The notes beneath the pieces were generated by a model. That model saw nothing but the letters and a program-made list of their open reading frames with translations. It was not told the DNA's origin and searched no databases. The position numbers and the translations under genes are program-made. A stretch of DNA of 64,000 nt from Actinoplanes ianthinogenes. GTDB taxonomy: Bacteria > Actinomycetota > Actinomycetes > Mycobacteriales > Micromonosporaceae. Position 1 is the first letter of the stretch, and the number at the start of each line of letters is the position of its first letter. Below, one piece after another: positions 17,796 to 26,278 of this stretch. The stretch lies in the NCBI RefSeq assembly GCF_018324205.1, contig NZ_AP023356.1, forward strand, positions 5,190,001 to 5,254,000. The letters run 5' to 3'.

Positions 17796-19292
17796 CTATC
17801 CGCTCGCGCGCGGCCGTGAGGTGACGGCGGACAGTGGCGTCGCGACGTCCTCCAGGGATTTTCCTTCGGCGTCGACGCCCAGGAAGATCTCGACGATCCC
17901 GCCGATCGCCATGACGGCCGCGCCGATCAGGTAGCCGATGAAGAGCTTGCCCGGGTCCTCGCCCTCGCCGATCAGCGCGCCGTAGAAGACCGGGCCGATC
18001 GCGCCGAAGCACTGGGCGATCGCGAAGAAGACCGCGATGGCCTGGGCCCGGATCTCCAACGGGAAGATCTCGCTCACCGTCAGGTACGCCGAGCTGGCGC
18101 CCGCCGACGCGAAGAAGAAGATGACGCACCAGGCGATGGTCTGGGTGATCGCGTTCAGCACACCGGCGTTGAACAGGAACGCGCTGATCGCCAGCAGCAG
18201 GCCGGAGAGCAGGTACGTCCCGGCGATCATCTTGCGCCGGCCGACCACGTCGAAGAGGTGCCCGATGGTCAGCGGCCCGATCAGGTTCCCGGCCGCGAAC
18301 GCGATCAGGTAGAGCGGCGCGTTCTTCTCGTCCACCCCGTAGAAGTTGGTCAGCACCAGCGTGTAGGTGAAGAAGATCGCGTTGTACAGGAACGACTGCG
18401 TGATCATCAGGGTGGCGCCGAGGATCGACCGCTGTGGCAGCTGTTTGAAGAGCACCCGGAGCAGCGACAGATACCCGTGTTCCTGGGTCGGCCGGATCTC
18501 GATCGCCTTGGACTCGTCGACCGGCGCGAGCTGCTGCCCGGACGACTCCACGGCCCGCTCGATCTGCTGGATGTTCTCCTCGGCCTCGGCCTCCCGGCCG
18601 TGCATGATCAGCCAGCGCGGGCTCTCCGGCAGGTGCTTGCGCAGGCTCCAGATGCAGGCGCCGATGACCGGGCCGATCAGGAAGCCGAGCCGCCAGCCCA
18701 GGTTCAGGTCCATCTGGTTGAGCAGCACGAACGTGCCCAGGGTGCCGAGGATCGCGCCGCCCCAGTAGGTGCCGTTGACGCCGATGTCGACCCGGCCCCG
18801 ATACTTGGCCGGCATCATCTCGTCGATCGCCGAGTTGATCGCGGCGTACTCGCCGCCGATGCCGGCGCCGGCGATGAATCTGGTGAGATACAGGAAGATC
18901 AGCGCGACGACGCCGTTCCCCCAGGTCAGTGCGGTGAGCGCGTTGCCCGCGAGGTACACGCCGAGGGTGACGACGAACAGGTTCTTGCGGCCCAGCTTGT
19001 CGGAGAGACGGCCGAAGAACAGCGCGCCGAACACCTCGCCGAGCAGGTAGACGGTCGCGATCGCACCCACCTGGGTGCTGCTCAGCGCGAGGGTCTCCTT
19101 TTCGGTCAGCACCGGGCCGATCGCGCTGGCGATGGTGATCTCCAGGCCGTCGAGCACCCAGGCGGTGCCGAGCGCCAGGATCATGCGGGTGTGGAACGGC
19201 GACCAGCTGAGCCGGTCGATGCGGGCGGGGATCAGGCTGCGGATCGTTCCTGCGTCGGAGGCCGGGGCAGGAGATCCCAGACTTTGCGCCAT
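17796..19292 (-). CDS. MFS transporter, sugar/metabolite-proton symporter type
   Basis: 498 aa from the ATG at 19292, where GGAGGC sits five bases upstream. Twelve membrane spans are apparent, with the MFS loop-2 motif GRLSDKLGRKN and the loop-4/5 signature RFIAGAGIGGEY that marks the sugar-porter and metabolite:proton-symporter groups. A hydrophilic central loop (residues about 215-265, AEAEENIQQIERAVESSG) separates the halves. Predicted proton-coupled uptake of a sugar, polyol or organic acid. The divergent Gfo/Idh/MocA oxidoreductase starts 64 bases away, so the two may act on the same compound. Confidence 0.85.
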   Translation of the reverse strand: MAQSLGSPAPASDAGTIRSLIPARIDRLSWSPFHTRMILALGTAWVLDGLEITIASAIGPVLTEKETLALSSTQVGAIATVYLLGEVFGALFFGRLSDKLGRKNLFVVTLGVYLAGNALTALTWGNGVVALIFLYLTRFIAGAGIGGEYAAINSAIDEMMPAKYRGRVDIGVNGTYWGGAILGTLGTFVLLNQMDLNLGWRLGFLIGPVIGACIWSLRKHLPESPRWLIMHGREAEAEENIQQIERAVESSGQQLAPVDESKAIEIRPTQEHGYLSLLRVLFKQLPQRSILGATLMITQSFLYNAIFFTYTLVLTNFYGVDEKNAPLYLIAFAAGNLIGPLTIGHLFDVVGRRKMIAGTYLLSGLLLAISAFLFNAGVLNAITQTIAWCVIFFFASAGASSAYLTVSEIFPLEIRAQAIAVFFAIAQCFGAIGPVFYGALIGEGEDPGKLFIGYLIGAAVMAIGGIVEIFLGVDAEGKSLEDVATPLSAVTSRPRASG

Positions 19293-19356
19293 GGTGCCTC
19301 CATGATTCGTGATGTAGCTCACGCATTACCCACGGTGCCGATTACCATGCACGGGC

Positions 19357-20427
19357 ATGGATGTGATCGGCGTCGGCGTGATCGGTCTCGGCTGGATGGG
19401 CCGGGTGCACACCCAGGCGTATGCCCGGCTGCCGCGGCACTATCCCGATCTCCCGGCGCCCCGGTTGATCGCCGGGGCCGACGACGTGCCCGGCCGGGCG
19501 GACGGGCACGGCTTCGCGAGCGTGACCACCGACTGGCGGGACCTGCTCGGTGACCCGCGGATCGAGGCGGTCAGCATCACCGCGCCGAACTTCCTGCACC
19601 GGGAGATCGGGGCGGCGTTCGCGGCGACCGGGCGGCACATCTGGATCGAGAAGCCGGTCGGCCTGAGCGCGGCCGACGCCCGGGCCGTCGCCGGGACCGG
19701 ACAGGTCTGCGTCGGCTTCAACTACCGGCACGCGCCCGCGGTGCAGCGCGCCCGGGCGATCCTGCGGGACGGCGGGATCGGCGCGGTGACGCATGCCCGG
19801 TTCCGCTTCTTCAGCGACTACGCGGCAGCTCCGGACGCGGCGCTGACCTGGCGGTTCGAGCGGGAACGCGGCGGGAACGGGGTGCTCGGCGACCTCGGTG
19901 CGCACGCGGTCGACCTGGTCCGGCATCTGCTCGGTGAGATCGACGCGGTGGTGGCGGCGGACCGGGCGATCTTCGTCCCGGAGCGGCCGGCGCCCCGTGG
20001 CGTCACCACCGGGCACGAGCGGGGCACCGGGCCGCTGCGGCCGGTGGAGAACGACGACTGGTTCGCGGCGCTGATGCGGACGGCCGGCGGGGCCCGGGTG
20101 GTGGTCGAGGCGAGCCGGGTGGCGGCCGGGGAGCAGAACCACTACGGGTTCACGATCCATGGCACCCGGGGGATGCTGAGCTGGGACTTCCGGCGGATGG
20201 GCGAGTTGCTGGTGGACGGTCGCACGGTCTTCGCGGGGCCGGGGGACGGTGAGTACGCCGCGTTCCAGCCCGCGGCCGGGATCGCGATGAGCTACGACGA
20301 TCTGAAGGTGATCGAGGCGGCGCTGTTCCTGCGTTCGATCACCGGCGGAACCCCGCACGGGCCGACCCTGAACGACGCCGTCCGGGCCGCCGAGATCCTC
20401 GAGATGATCGAGGCGTTTGACCGGTAG
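19357..20427 (+). CDS. Gfo/Idh/MocA-family oxidoreductase
   Basis: 356 aa. The N-terminal NAD(P)-binding Rossmann fold begins at once (GVGVIGLGWMGRVHTQAYARL), followed by the family landmarks SITAPNFLHREI and WIEKPVGLS (the EKP motif with the conserved lysine). The C-terminal domain supplies the substrate pocket (GDLGAHAVDLVRHLLGEI with the usual D-x3-H). Likely a sugar or inositol dehydrogenase. It is divergent from the MFS transporter, suggesting uptake and oxidation of one substrate; which one is not visible. Confidence 0.88.
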   Translation: MDVIGVGVIGLGWMGRVHTQAYARLPRHYPDLPAPRLIAGADDVPGRADGHGFASVTTDWRDLLGDPRIEAVSITAPNFLHREIGAAFAATGRHIWIEKPVGLSAADARAVAGTGQVCVGFNYRHAPAVQRARAILRDGGIGAVTHARFRFFSDYAAAPDAALTWRFERERGGNGVLGDLGAHAVDLVRHLLGEIDAVVAADRAIFVPERPAPRGVTTGHERGTGPLRPVENDDWFAALMRTAGGARVVVEASRVAAGEQNHYGFTIHGTRGMLSWDFRRMGELLVDGRTVFAGPGDGEYAAFQPAAGIAMSYDDLKVIEAALFLRSITGGTPHGPTLNDAVRAAEILEMIEAFDR

Positions 20428-20463
20428 GCCGCTGACCTGCAAGATCACCGGTCGTGTCGACCG

Positions 20464-21330
20464 ATGAACGACTACACCCTGGTGGTCGGGCGCGAGCACA
20501 TGCCCGAGCTGTACCGGCTCGTCGAGCGGGTCGCGGCCGGGACCGGCGCGCCCATGCCGGACCGGATCCACGTCGACTTCCAGGCGAACGCCGGGGCCGC
20601 GACGGTCGGCCTGCGCCGGACCAGGGTGCTGACGCTGGGCGTGCCGATGCTGCTGGCGCTGCGGCCGCAGGAACTCGTCGCGCTGATCGGCCACGGGCTG
20701 GGCCAGCTGAAGCATCTGGACGGCACCCGGTCGCTGCTCACCCATCCGGCCCGGACCTTCTTCGGCCGGCTGTCCCGGATGATCCGGCCGAAGATCTCGG
20801 TGGAGTGGGTGCACCGCCGGTCCGGCATCTTCCACCTGCTCTACCTGGCCCTGCAGTTCGTCGCCGGGCTGCTGTCGTTGGTGTTCGCCGCGGTGCACAC
20901 GTGGTTCGCGGCGCTCGGCGCCGACGAGCGGCGCGAGGCGGTGCTGCGGGCCGACGCGCTGGCGGCGCGGGCGGCCGGGTCGGCGGCGGTGCTCGACACG
21001 CTCGACGTGCTGGCGGCTGCCGGCCCGATCGTCGGGCACATCGAGCGGCACGTGCCGGCCGGTGAGGCGGCGGCGACCTGGCGGCGGCTGGTGCACGCGG
21101 TGCGGGAGCGGGAGACGCCCGCGCTGCCGGCCCATCGCCAGCTCTCCATCCGCAGCGGTGCGTCGCTGCTGGCGAGTCATCCGCCGGCGGGGCGTCGTCA
21201 TCAGTGGCTGAGTGCTCGGCCCTACGAGGCGGCGCGGGTGGTGGTGGACACCGCTACGGCGGCCCGGCTGGAGCGGGAGATCGACCCGTATGCCGAGGCG
21301 ATGCACCGGGCCATGAACGAGCAGGCCTGA
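20464..21330 (+). CDS. M48-peptidase-like protein with degenerate active site
   Basis: 288 aa. The arrangement recalls M48 peptidases: an N-terminal domain, TRVLTLGVPMLLALRPQELVALIGHGLGQLKHLD where a zinc motif HExxH would be, then a hydrophobic segment (residues about 123-155), then ADERREAVLRADALAAR, the place of the usual E-x-x-AD third-ligand motif. Here HExxH reads HGLGQ: the catalytic glutamate and the second histidine are both replaced. If the homology is right, it is a non-catalytic relative. No clear ribosome-binding site; it starts 36 bases after the oxidoreductase stop. Confidence 0.65.
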   Translation: MNDYTLVVGREHMPELYRLVERVAAGTGAPMPDRIHVDFQANAGAATVGLRRTRVLTLGVPMLLALRPQELVALIGHGLGQLKHLDGTRSLLTHPARTFFGRLSRMIRPKISVEWVHRRSGIFHLLYLALQFVAGLLSLVFAAVHTWFAALGADERREAVLRADALAARAAGSAAVLDTLDVLAAAGPIVGHIERHVPAGEAAATWRRLVHAVRERETPALPAHRQLSIRSGASLLASHPPAGRRHQWLSARPYEAARVVVDTATAARLEREIDPYAEAMHRAMNEQA

Positions 21331-21374
21331 CGCCGCGGAGGGAAGGGCGGGGCTGCGGGCGTACCGAAAGCATC

Positions 21375-21416
21375 AAAAAATGAAGCGGGGGCCCGGCCGC
21401 CTGGCCGGTCCCCCGC
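21375..21416 (-). terminator. Intrinsic terminator of the PL4-like lyase gene
   Basis: On the minus strand, GCGGGGG and CGGCC arms pair across 21385-21416 to give a long GC stem with a small internal mismatch, followed by TTCA and six T residues (21380-21375). It is the most classical Rho-independent terminator in the window. Confidence 0.88.
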
Positions 21417-21429
21417 ATGGTGTTGATCT

Positions 21430-23049
21430 TCAGGCCGGGTCGAGGGCCAGGGCGTCGAAGATGAAGTTCGGGCTCAGGAACGTGGCGCCGCTGCTGCCGC
21501 TGATCGTGGCGATGGACAGCGTGTTGCTGCCGGTCTTGAGCGCGCTCGCCGGGATGGTGAAGGTGTAGGTGGTGTTGACGCCGCGCCAGGTGCCCCGGGT
21601 GACGTTGCGGGAGTCCAGGTTGGCCGGTGCGGGCGAGGCCGAGGCCGGCGACGAGTAGCTGCCGACGGTGACCGCGGGACGGCCGCCGGCGAAGCTCGAC
21701 GTGGTGCCGATGCGCAGTTTGACGCCGTTGGCCGGGACCGAGGAGAGGCTGAAGGTCAGCGCCATCGGCGAGTTCACCGACTTGAACTCGGCCATCGGGA
21801 ACTTCGCGGCGTCCGTCGCGCTGTAGCTGCCGGCCGTCCAGGACGACATCCGGCTGTCCGACGGGTGCATCGTCTCGATCTTGTCGGAGTTGCGGAAACC
21901 GGCCGGGGTGCCGTCGAAGGCGCCGAGCTGGAACAGCGTGCCGACGGCCGGGACGTCACCGGACATCGCCAGCGTGGTGGTCGCGCCGGCGGTCACCGTG
22001 ATCGACTTGGTGGCGCCGATGGCCAGTTCGCCGGCGTAGAGCGTGGCGGTGTAGGTACCCGGCTTCACATGCCCGATCACGAAATTTCCGGATTTCACCT
22101 TCCCCCAGTACTGGCCGTTCGGGCCGGCCAGGCCGACGGTCGCGGTGAGGCCGTTGCGGTTGCCGGTCACGGTGCCGCTCACGCCGCCACGCTGGGCGTT
22201 GGAGAGCAGACCCGGAATGTACGCGCTGAGGAAGTCCATGCTGTGCACGACCGGGGCGGCGCCGCCGGTGAGGGCCAGGGCGTACGGGCCGTGCAGGCCC
22301 AGCCGCAGCGCCTCGGTCTGCTGGTGCCCGCTGAACATGTAGTGGGTGATGTTGACCGCGGTGCCGGTGTCGTTCACCTCGATGTCGCGGAAGAACGGGC
22401 CACCCGAGGTCATGTCGTTGGTGCCGGGGATGAGGAACGCCCCGTGCCCGGATCCGCTCGCCCCGAACGGCGTCTGCGTGATCAGCCGCTGCGAGCTGTA
22501 GAACTTCGACGCGGTCTGCCCGTTAGCGAACGCGAAGACGTCCGAACCCTCCACCGTCGACGTGGTGCCGGCGGTCCTCGCGGCGACCGGTGACGTGGTC
22601 AGCAGCGAGCTCTTCAGCCGGGTGATGAACCGGGCCTCGCCCGGGTTCAGCGCCTTGGTGATGTTCGTGGCCAGGTAGATCGTGTTGTCGTTCTTGCGCG
22701 CGAAGTAGTACTGCGTCACGCCGATCGACGAGTTGGTCGCGCTGACCAGGATCGAGTTGCCACCGTTGAACGTCTGGCCGGTGACCGTCGCGGACGACCA
22801 GCCCGACTCGAACTGTCCGGCGGCCTGACCGGCGGCGGTCAGCTCGATGCCGTTGTGCTTGAGCGACGTCATGTTCCCGTTGGTGGTGTCGACCACGAAC
22901 GAGACGCCGGTCCCGGTGTCGAACGTGATGCCGGCCGCGGCGTTCGCCCAGGGCTGGCCGCCGAGCAGACCGGCGCCGGCCAGCACCGCGACCGTGGCGA
23001 TGCCGCCGGCGAGGAGCTTCCGGCGCTTGCGAGTGGGGATGGGGGTCAT
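21430..23049 (-). CDS. Secreted rhamnogalacturonan lyase-like protein (PL4 type)
   Basis: 539 aa from the ATG at 23049. Signal sequence: KRRKLLAGGIATVAVLAGAGLLGG then a likely cleavage after ANA. Domains follow the three-part PL4 plan: a catalytic beta-sandwich (residues about 35-285, FDTGTGVSFVVDTTNGNMTSLKHNGIEL ... QQTEALRLGLHGPYAL), a fibronectin-III-like domain (about 290-370, GTVTGNRNGLTATVGL), and a C-terminal carbohydrate-binding jelly roll (FQLGAFDGTPAGFRNSDKIETMHPSD onward). It should cleave rhamnogalacturonan-I of plant pectin by beta-elimination outside the cell. Family assignment rests on domain plan and local motifs. Confidence 0.78.
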   Translation of the reverse strand: MTPIPTRKRRKLLAGGIATVAVLAGAGLLGGQPWANAAAGITFDTGTGVSFVVDTTNGNMTSLKHNGIELTAAGQAAGQFESGWSSATVTGQTFNGGNSILVSATNSSIGVTQYYFARKNDNTIYLATNITKALNPGEARFITRLKSSLLTTSPVAARTAGTTSTVEGSDVFAFANGQTASKFYSSQRLITQTPFGASGSGHGAFLIPGTNDMTSGGPFFRDIEVNDTGTAVNITHYMFSGHQQTEALRLGLHGPYALALTGGAAPVVHSMDFLSAYIPGLLSNAQRGGVSGTVTGNRNGLTATVGLAGPNGQYWGKVKSGNFVIGHVKPGTYTATLYAGELAIGATKSITVTAGATTTLAMSGDVPAVGTLFQLGAFDGTPAGFRNSDKIETMHPSDSRMSSWTAGSYSATDAAKFPMAEFKSVNSPMALTFSLSSVPANGVKLRIGTTSSFAGGRPAVTVGSYSSPASASPAPANLDSRNVTRGTWRGVNTTYTFTIPASALKTGSNTLSIATISGSSGATFLSPNFIFDALALDPA

Positions 23050-23216
23050 GCGTGGTGGTGTCTCCGGGCGCCGGAAAGGTTGCTCCGCCCGCCGGAGAAT
23101 TTTCCGAGCCAGGCGGCGTCGGCGCAGGTGCGAGGCAACAACGGGCAACCAACCTTGAGGGTGCTGGTTTTTCATGGCCTTTTGGTTGGCAACTGCGATT
23201 AAGTAGGGTGAGTGGC

Positions 23217-23624
23217 ATGACGGTGTTCCAGATCGGTGAGGCGGCCGAGTTGCTCGGGGTCAGCCCGGACACGGTGCGCCGCTGGGTCGATGCCGGTCGG
23301 CTCGCCGCGTCCCGTGACGAGCACGGGCACCGGGTGATCGACGGGGTGGACCTCGCCGGTTTCGTCCGGGCCCAGGCGGCCGAGCCGGACGAGCGCTCCG
23401 ACGCCTCGTCGGCGCGCAACCGGCTGCGCGGGATAGTGACCGCCGTGGTCAAGGACACCGTGATGGCGCAGGTGGACATCCAGGCCGGGCCGTTCCGGGT
23501 GGTGTCGCTGATGAGCCGGGAGGCCGTCGACGAGCTCGATCTCCAGGTCGGCTCGGTGGCGGTGGCGGTGATCAAGTCGACCACCGTCGTGGTGGAGCGG
23601 GCCACTTCGAGGAGGACCGGTTGA
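23217..23624 (+). CDS. HTH-Mop (molybdate-binding) transcriptional regulator
   Basis: 135 aa. Residues 1-55 are an excisionase/MerR-like helix-turn-helix (FQIGEAAELLGVSPDTVRRWVDAGRL); residues about 65-130 are a Mop/TOBE molybdate-binding domain (RNRLRGIVTAVVKDTVMAQVDIQAGPFRVVSLMSREAVDEL). A one-chain analogue of ModE that should sense molybdate and regulate the operon it heads. ATG at 23217 with an AGGGTG sequence upstream. Its TGA overlaps the TTG start of modA. Confidence 0.9.
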   Translation: MTVFQIGEAAELLGVSPDTVRRWVDAGRLAASRDEHGHRVIDGVDLAGFVRAQAAEPDERSDASSARNRLRGIVTAVVKDTVMAQVDIQAGPFRVVSLMSREAVDELDLQVGSVAVAVIKSTTVVVERATSRRTG

Positions 23625-24355
23625 AAAAGCTCTTGGTCGCGGCGATGGTGCTCACGCTGGGTCTGTCCGGCTGCGGCGGGCCGGAGGAGAAGGGCACCGT
23701 CACCGTTTTCGCGGCCGCCTCGCTCACCGAGTCGTTCACGACGCTCGGCAAGCAGTTCGAGGCGGCACACCAGGGCACCACGGTGAAGTTCAACTTCGCC
23801 GGCAGCTCGGCCCTGGCCACCCAGATCACCCAGGGCGCGCCGGCCGACGTGTTCGCCTCCGCCGCCTCGAAGAACATGGCGACCATCGGTGACGCCGCTG
23901 TTACCCCCACCATGTTCGTGAAGAATCAGCTCGTGATCGCCACCGCGAAGGGCAACCCGAAGCAGATCACCGGCGTGGCCGACCTGACCGAGCCGGGCCT
24001 CAAGGTCGCGCTCTGCGCCGCCGAGGTGCCGTGCGGCGCGGCGGCCGGAACCGCGCTGGACGCCGCCGGTGTGAAGCTCACCCCGGTCACCCTGGAACAG
24101 GACGTCAAGGCGGCGCTCTCCAAGGTCAAGCTGGGTGAGGTGGACGCCGCCCTGGTCTATCGCACCGACGCCAGGACGGCATCGGCCGACGTGGACACCG
24201 TCGAGTTCCCCGAGTCGGCCAAGGCGATCAACGAGTACCCGATCGCGGTCCTCAAGGGCGCGGCCAACCCGACCGGCGCCCGGCAGTTCGTCGACTACGT
24301 GCTCTCCGCCGACGGCATCGAGGTGCTGACCGCAGCGGGGTTCCAGGCGCCGTGA
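23621..24355 (+). CDS. modA: Molybdate ABC transporter substrate-binding lipoprotein
   Basis: 244 aa. Start is TTG at 23621, overlapping the previous stop (TTGA), with AGGAGG five bases upstream. Lipoprotein signal with lipobox LSGC at about residue 18. The ModA fold is plain: VTVFAAASLTESF, FAGSSALATQITQGAPADVFASA (oxyanion-binding serines) and LGEVDAALVYRTDA. It binds molybdate outside the membrane and delivers it to ModBC. Next gene modB overlaps its stop (GTGA). Confidence 0.95.
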   Translation: MKKLLVAAMVLTLGLSGCGGPEEKGTVTVFAAASLTESFTTLGKQFEAAHQGTTVKFNFAGSSALATQITQGAPADVFASAASKNMATIGDAAVTPTMFVKNQLVIATAKGNPKQITGVADLTEPGLKVALCAAEVPCGAAAGTALDAAGVKLTPVTLEQDVKAALSKVKLGEVDAALVYRTDARTASADVDTVEFPESAKAINEYPIAVLKGAANPTGARQFVDYVLSADGIEVLTAAGFQAP

Positions 24356-25140
24356 CGCGACAGAGGGTCCCGCCGGCGCTGCTCGTGCCGGCGATCGGGG
24401 GCCTGCTCTTCCTGGTCCTGCCGCTGGCGGGACTCCTCTGGCGTACCCCGTGGTCCACCCTGCTCAGCCGGCTCCGCGAGCCGGAGGTGGCCCAGGCCCT
24501 CCGGCTGTCGCTGCTCACCGCGAGCCTCGCCACCCTGCTCTGCCTGGTCCTCGGCGTGCCGCTGGCCTGGCTGCTGGCCCGGGTGACCTTCCCGGGCCGG
24601 CGGCTGGTCCGGGCGCTGATCACGGTGCCGCTGGTGCTGCCCCCGGTGGTCGGCGGCATCGCCCTGCTGCTCGCTCTGGGCCGGCGCGGCCTGCTGGGCG
24701 GCTGGCTGGACGAGACGTTCGGGGTCAGCCTGCCGTTCACCACGGCCGGCGTGGTGGTCGCCGAGGCGTTCGTGGCGCTGCCGTTCCTGGTCATCGCGGT
24801 GGAGGGCGCGTTACGCGGCGCCGACACCCGATATGAGGAGGCCGCCGCCACCCTCGGCGCGAGCCGCTGGATCACCTTCACCCACGTGACGCTGCCGCTG
24901 GTGGCGCCCGGGATCGCGGCCGGCGGGGTGCTCTGCTGGGCGCGGGCGCTCGGCGAGTTCGGCGCCACCATCACCTTCGCCGGGAACTATCCGGGGATCA
25001 CCCAGACCATGCCGCTCGCGGTCTATCAGACCATGGAGAGCGGTGACCTGGACGGCGCCGTGGTGCTCAGCCTGATCCTGCTGGCCGTCTCGGTCACCAT
25101 CCTGGCCGCGCTGCGCGACCGCTGGCTGGCCGCTCCGTGA
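24352..25140 (+). CDS. modB: Molybdate ABC transporter permease
   Basis: 262 aa, GTG start overlapping the modA stop by four bases. About six membrane spans; the cytoplasmic EAA loop that docks on the ATPase is visible (YEEAAATLGASRWITFTHVTLPLVAPGI). Together with ModA and ModC it imports molybdate. The 3' end overlaps modC (GTGA). Confidence 0.94.
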   Translation: MTRQRVPPALLVPAIGGLLFLVLPLAGLLWRTPWSTLLSRLREPEVAQALRLSLLTASLATLLCLVLGVPLAWLLARVTFPGRRLVRALITVPLVLPPVVGGIALLLALGRRGLLGGWLDETFGVSLPFTTAGVVVAEAFVALPFLVIAVEGALRGADTRYEEAAATLGASRWITFTHVTLPLVAPGIAAGGVLCWARALGEFGATITFAGNYPGITQTMPLAVYQTMESGDLDGAVVLSLILLAVSVTILAALRDRWLAAP

Positions 25141-26174
25141 CCGTGGACGCGCACCTGGTGGTGCGGCGCGGCGACTTCGAGCTGGACATCGCGCTGACGA
25201 TCGAGCCGGGTGAGACGGTCGCCCTGCTCGGGCCGAACGGGGCCGGCAAGACCACCGCGCTGCGGGCCCTGGCCGGGCTGGCCCCGCTCTCCGGCGGGCA
25301 CGTGACGCTGGCCGGGCAGGATCTCTCGGCGACCCCGCCGGAGCGTCGCCGGGTCGGCGTGGTGTTCCAGGACTACCTGCTGTTCCCGCACCTCAGCGCG
25401 CGGGACAACGTGGCGTTCGGGCCGCGCCGGCAGGGCGTCGACCGGCGCGGGGCGCACGCGATCGCCGACCGCTGGCTGGAGCGGGTCGGGCTCGCCGAGT
25501 TCGCCCGGCGCAAGCCCCGGCACCTGTCCGGCGGGCAGGCGCAGCGGGTGGCGCTGGCCCGGGCGCTCGCGGTGGACCCGGCACTGCTGCTGCTCGACGA
25601 GCCGCTGGCGGCGCTGGACGCGCGGACCCGGCTGGAGACCCGGGCCGAGCTGCGCCGGCATCTGGCCGCGCACCCGGGGGCGACGCTGCTGGTCACCCAC
25701 GATCCGCTGGACGCGCTGGTGCTGGCCGACCGGCTGGTGATCATCGAGGGCGGGCGGGTGGTGCAGGAGGGCGACGCGGCGACGATCACCGCCCGGCCGC
25801 GGACCGACTATGTGGCGCAACTGGTCGGGCTGAACCTGTTCCGGGGGCGGGGGGACGGTCACGTCGTACGGATAAGCGGGGATTTCGTCCTGACCGCGAC
25901 CGACGTCGTGCATGGCGACGCGTTTGTCGCCTTCTCCCCGGCGGCCGTCGCGTTGCACCCGCGGCAGCCGGACGGCAGTCCGCGCAACACCTGGCCCGCC
26001 GTGCTCACCGACATTCAGCGGCACGGCGACAACCTGCGGGTCCGGCTGGCCGGCCCGATCGTGGTGGCCGCCGACATCACCCCGGCCGCGGCGGCGCAGC
26101 TGGACCTGCAGCCCGGCCGGGAGCTGTGGGCCGCGGTCAAGGCGAGCGAGACGAGGGCTTACCCCGCCGCTTGA
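25137..26174 (+). CDS. modC: Molybdate ABC transporter ATP-binding protein
   Basis: 345 aa, GTG start overlapping the modB stop. Walker [12 protein letters not shown]-loop VFQDYLLFPHL, signature LSGGQAQRVALARAL, Walker B LLLLDEPLAALD, H-loop LLVTHD. The last 110 residues are the Mop/TOBE regulatory domain (HGDAFVAFSPAAVAL ... LTDIQRHGDNLRVRL), which in ModC binds molybdate and inhibits transport when the cell is replete. A weak hairpin (GCGGCAC, 26209-26229) follows. Confidence 0.94.
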   Translation: MTVDAHLVVRRGDFELDIALTIEPGETVALLGPNGAGKTTALRALAGLAPLSGGHVTLAGQDLSATPPERRRVGVVFQDYLLFPHLSARDNVAFGPRRQGVDRRGAHAIADRWLERVGLAEFARRKPRHLSGGQAQRVALARALAVDPALLLLDEPLAALDARTRLETRAELRRHLAAHPGATLLVTHDPLDALVLADRLVIIEGGRVVQEGDAATITARPRTDYVAQLVGLNLFRGRGDGHVVRISGDFVLTATDVVHGDAFVAFSPAAVALHPRQPDGSPRNTWPAVLTDIQRHGDNLRVRLAGPIVVAADITPAAAAQLDLQPGRELWAAVKASETRAYPAA

Positions 26175-26278
26175 AGATCCTTTTTGGGTACGCCCTGAGC
26201 ACCGTCCAGCGGCACCCCTTTTGTGCCGCGTCACGTGTTAGCTTCCGGTGACCGCGCGCACGAGGGGGAGTGGCCGGA

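Noticed and set aside
23049-23217. Shared operator between the PL4-like gene and the molybdate operon
   Set aside because: GGTTGG/CCAACC half-sites are present but do not form a convincing symmetrical site.
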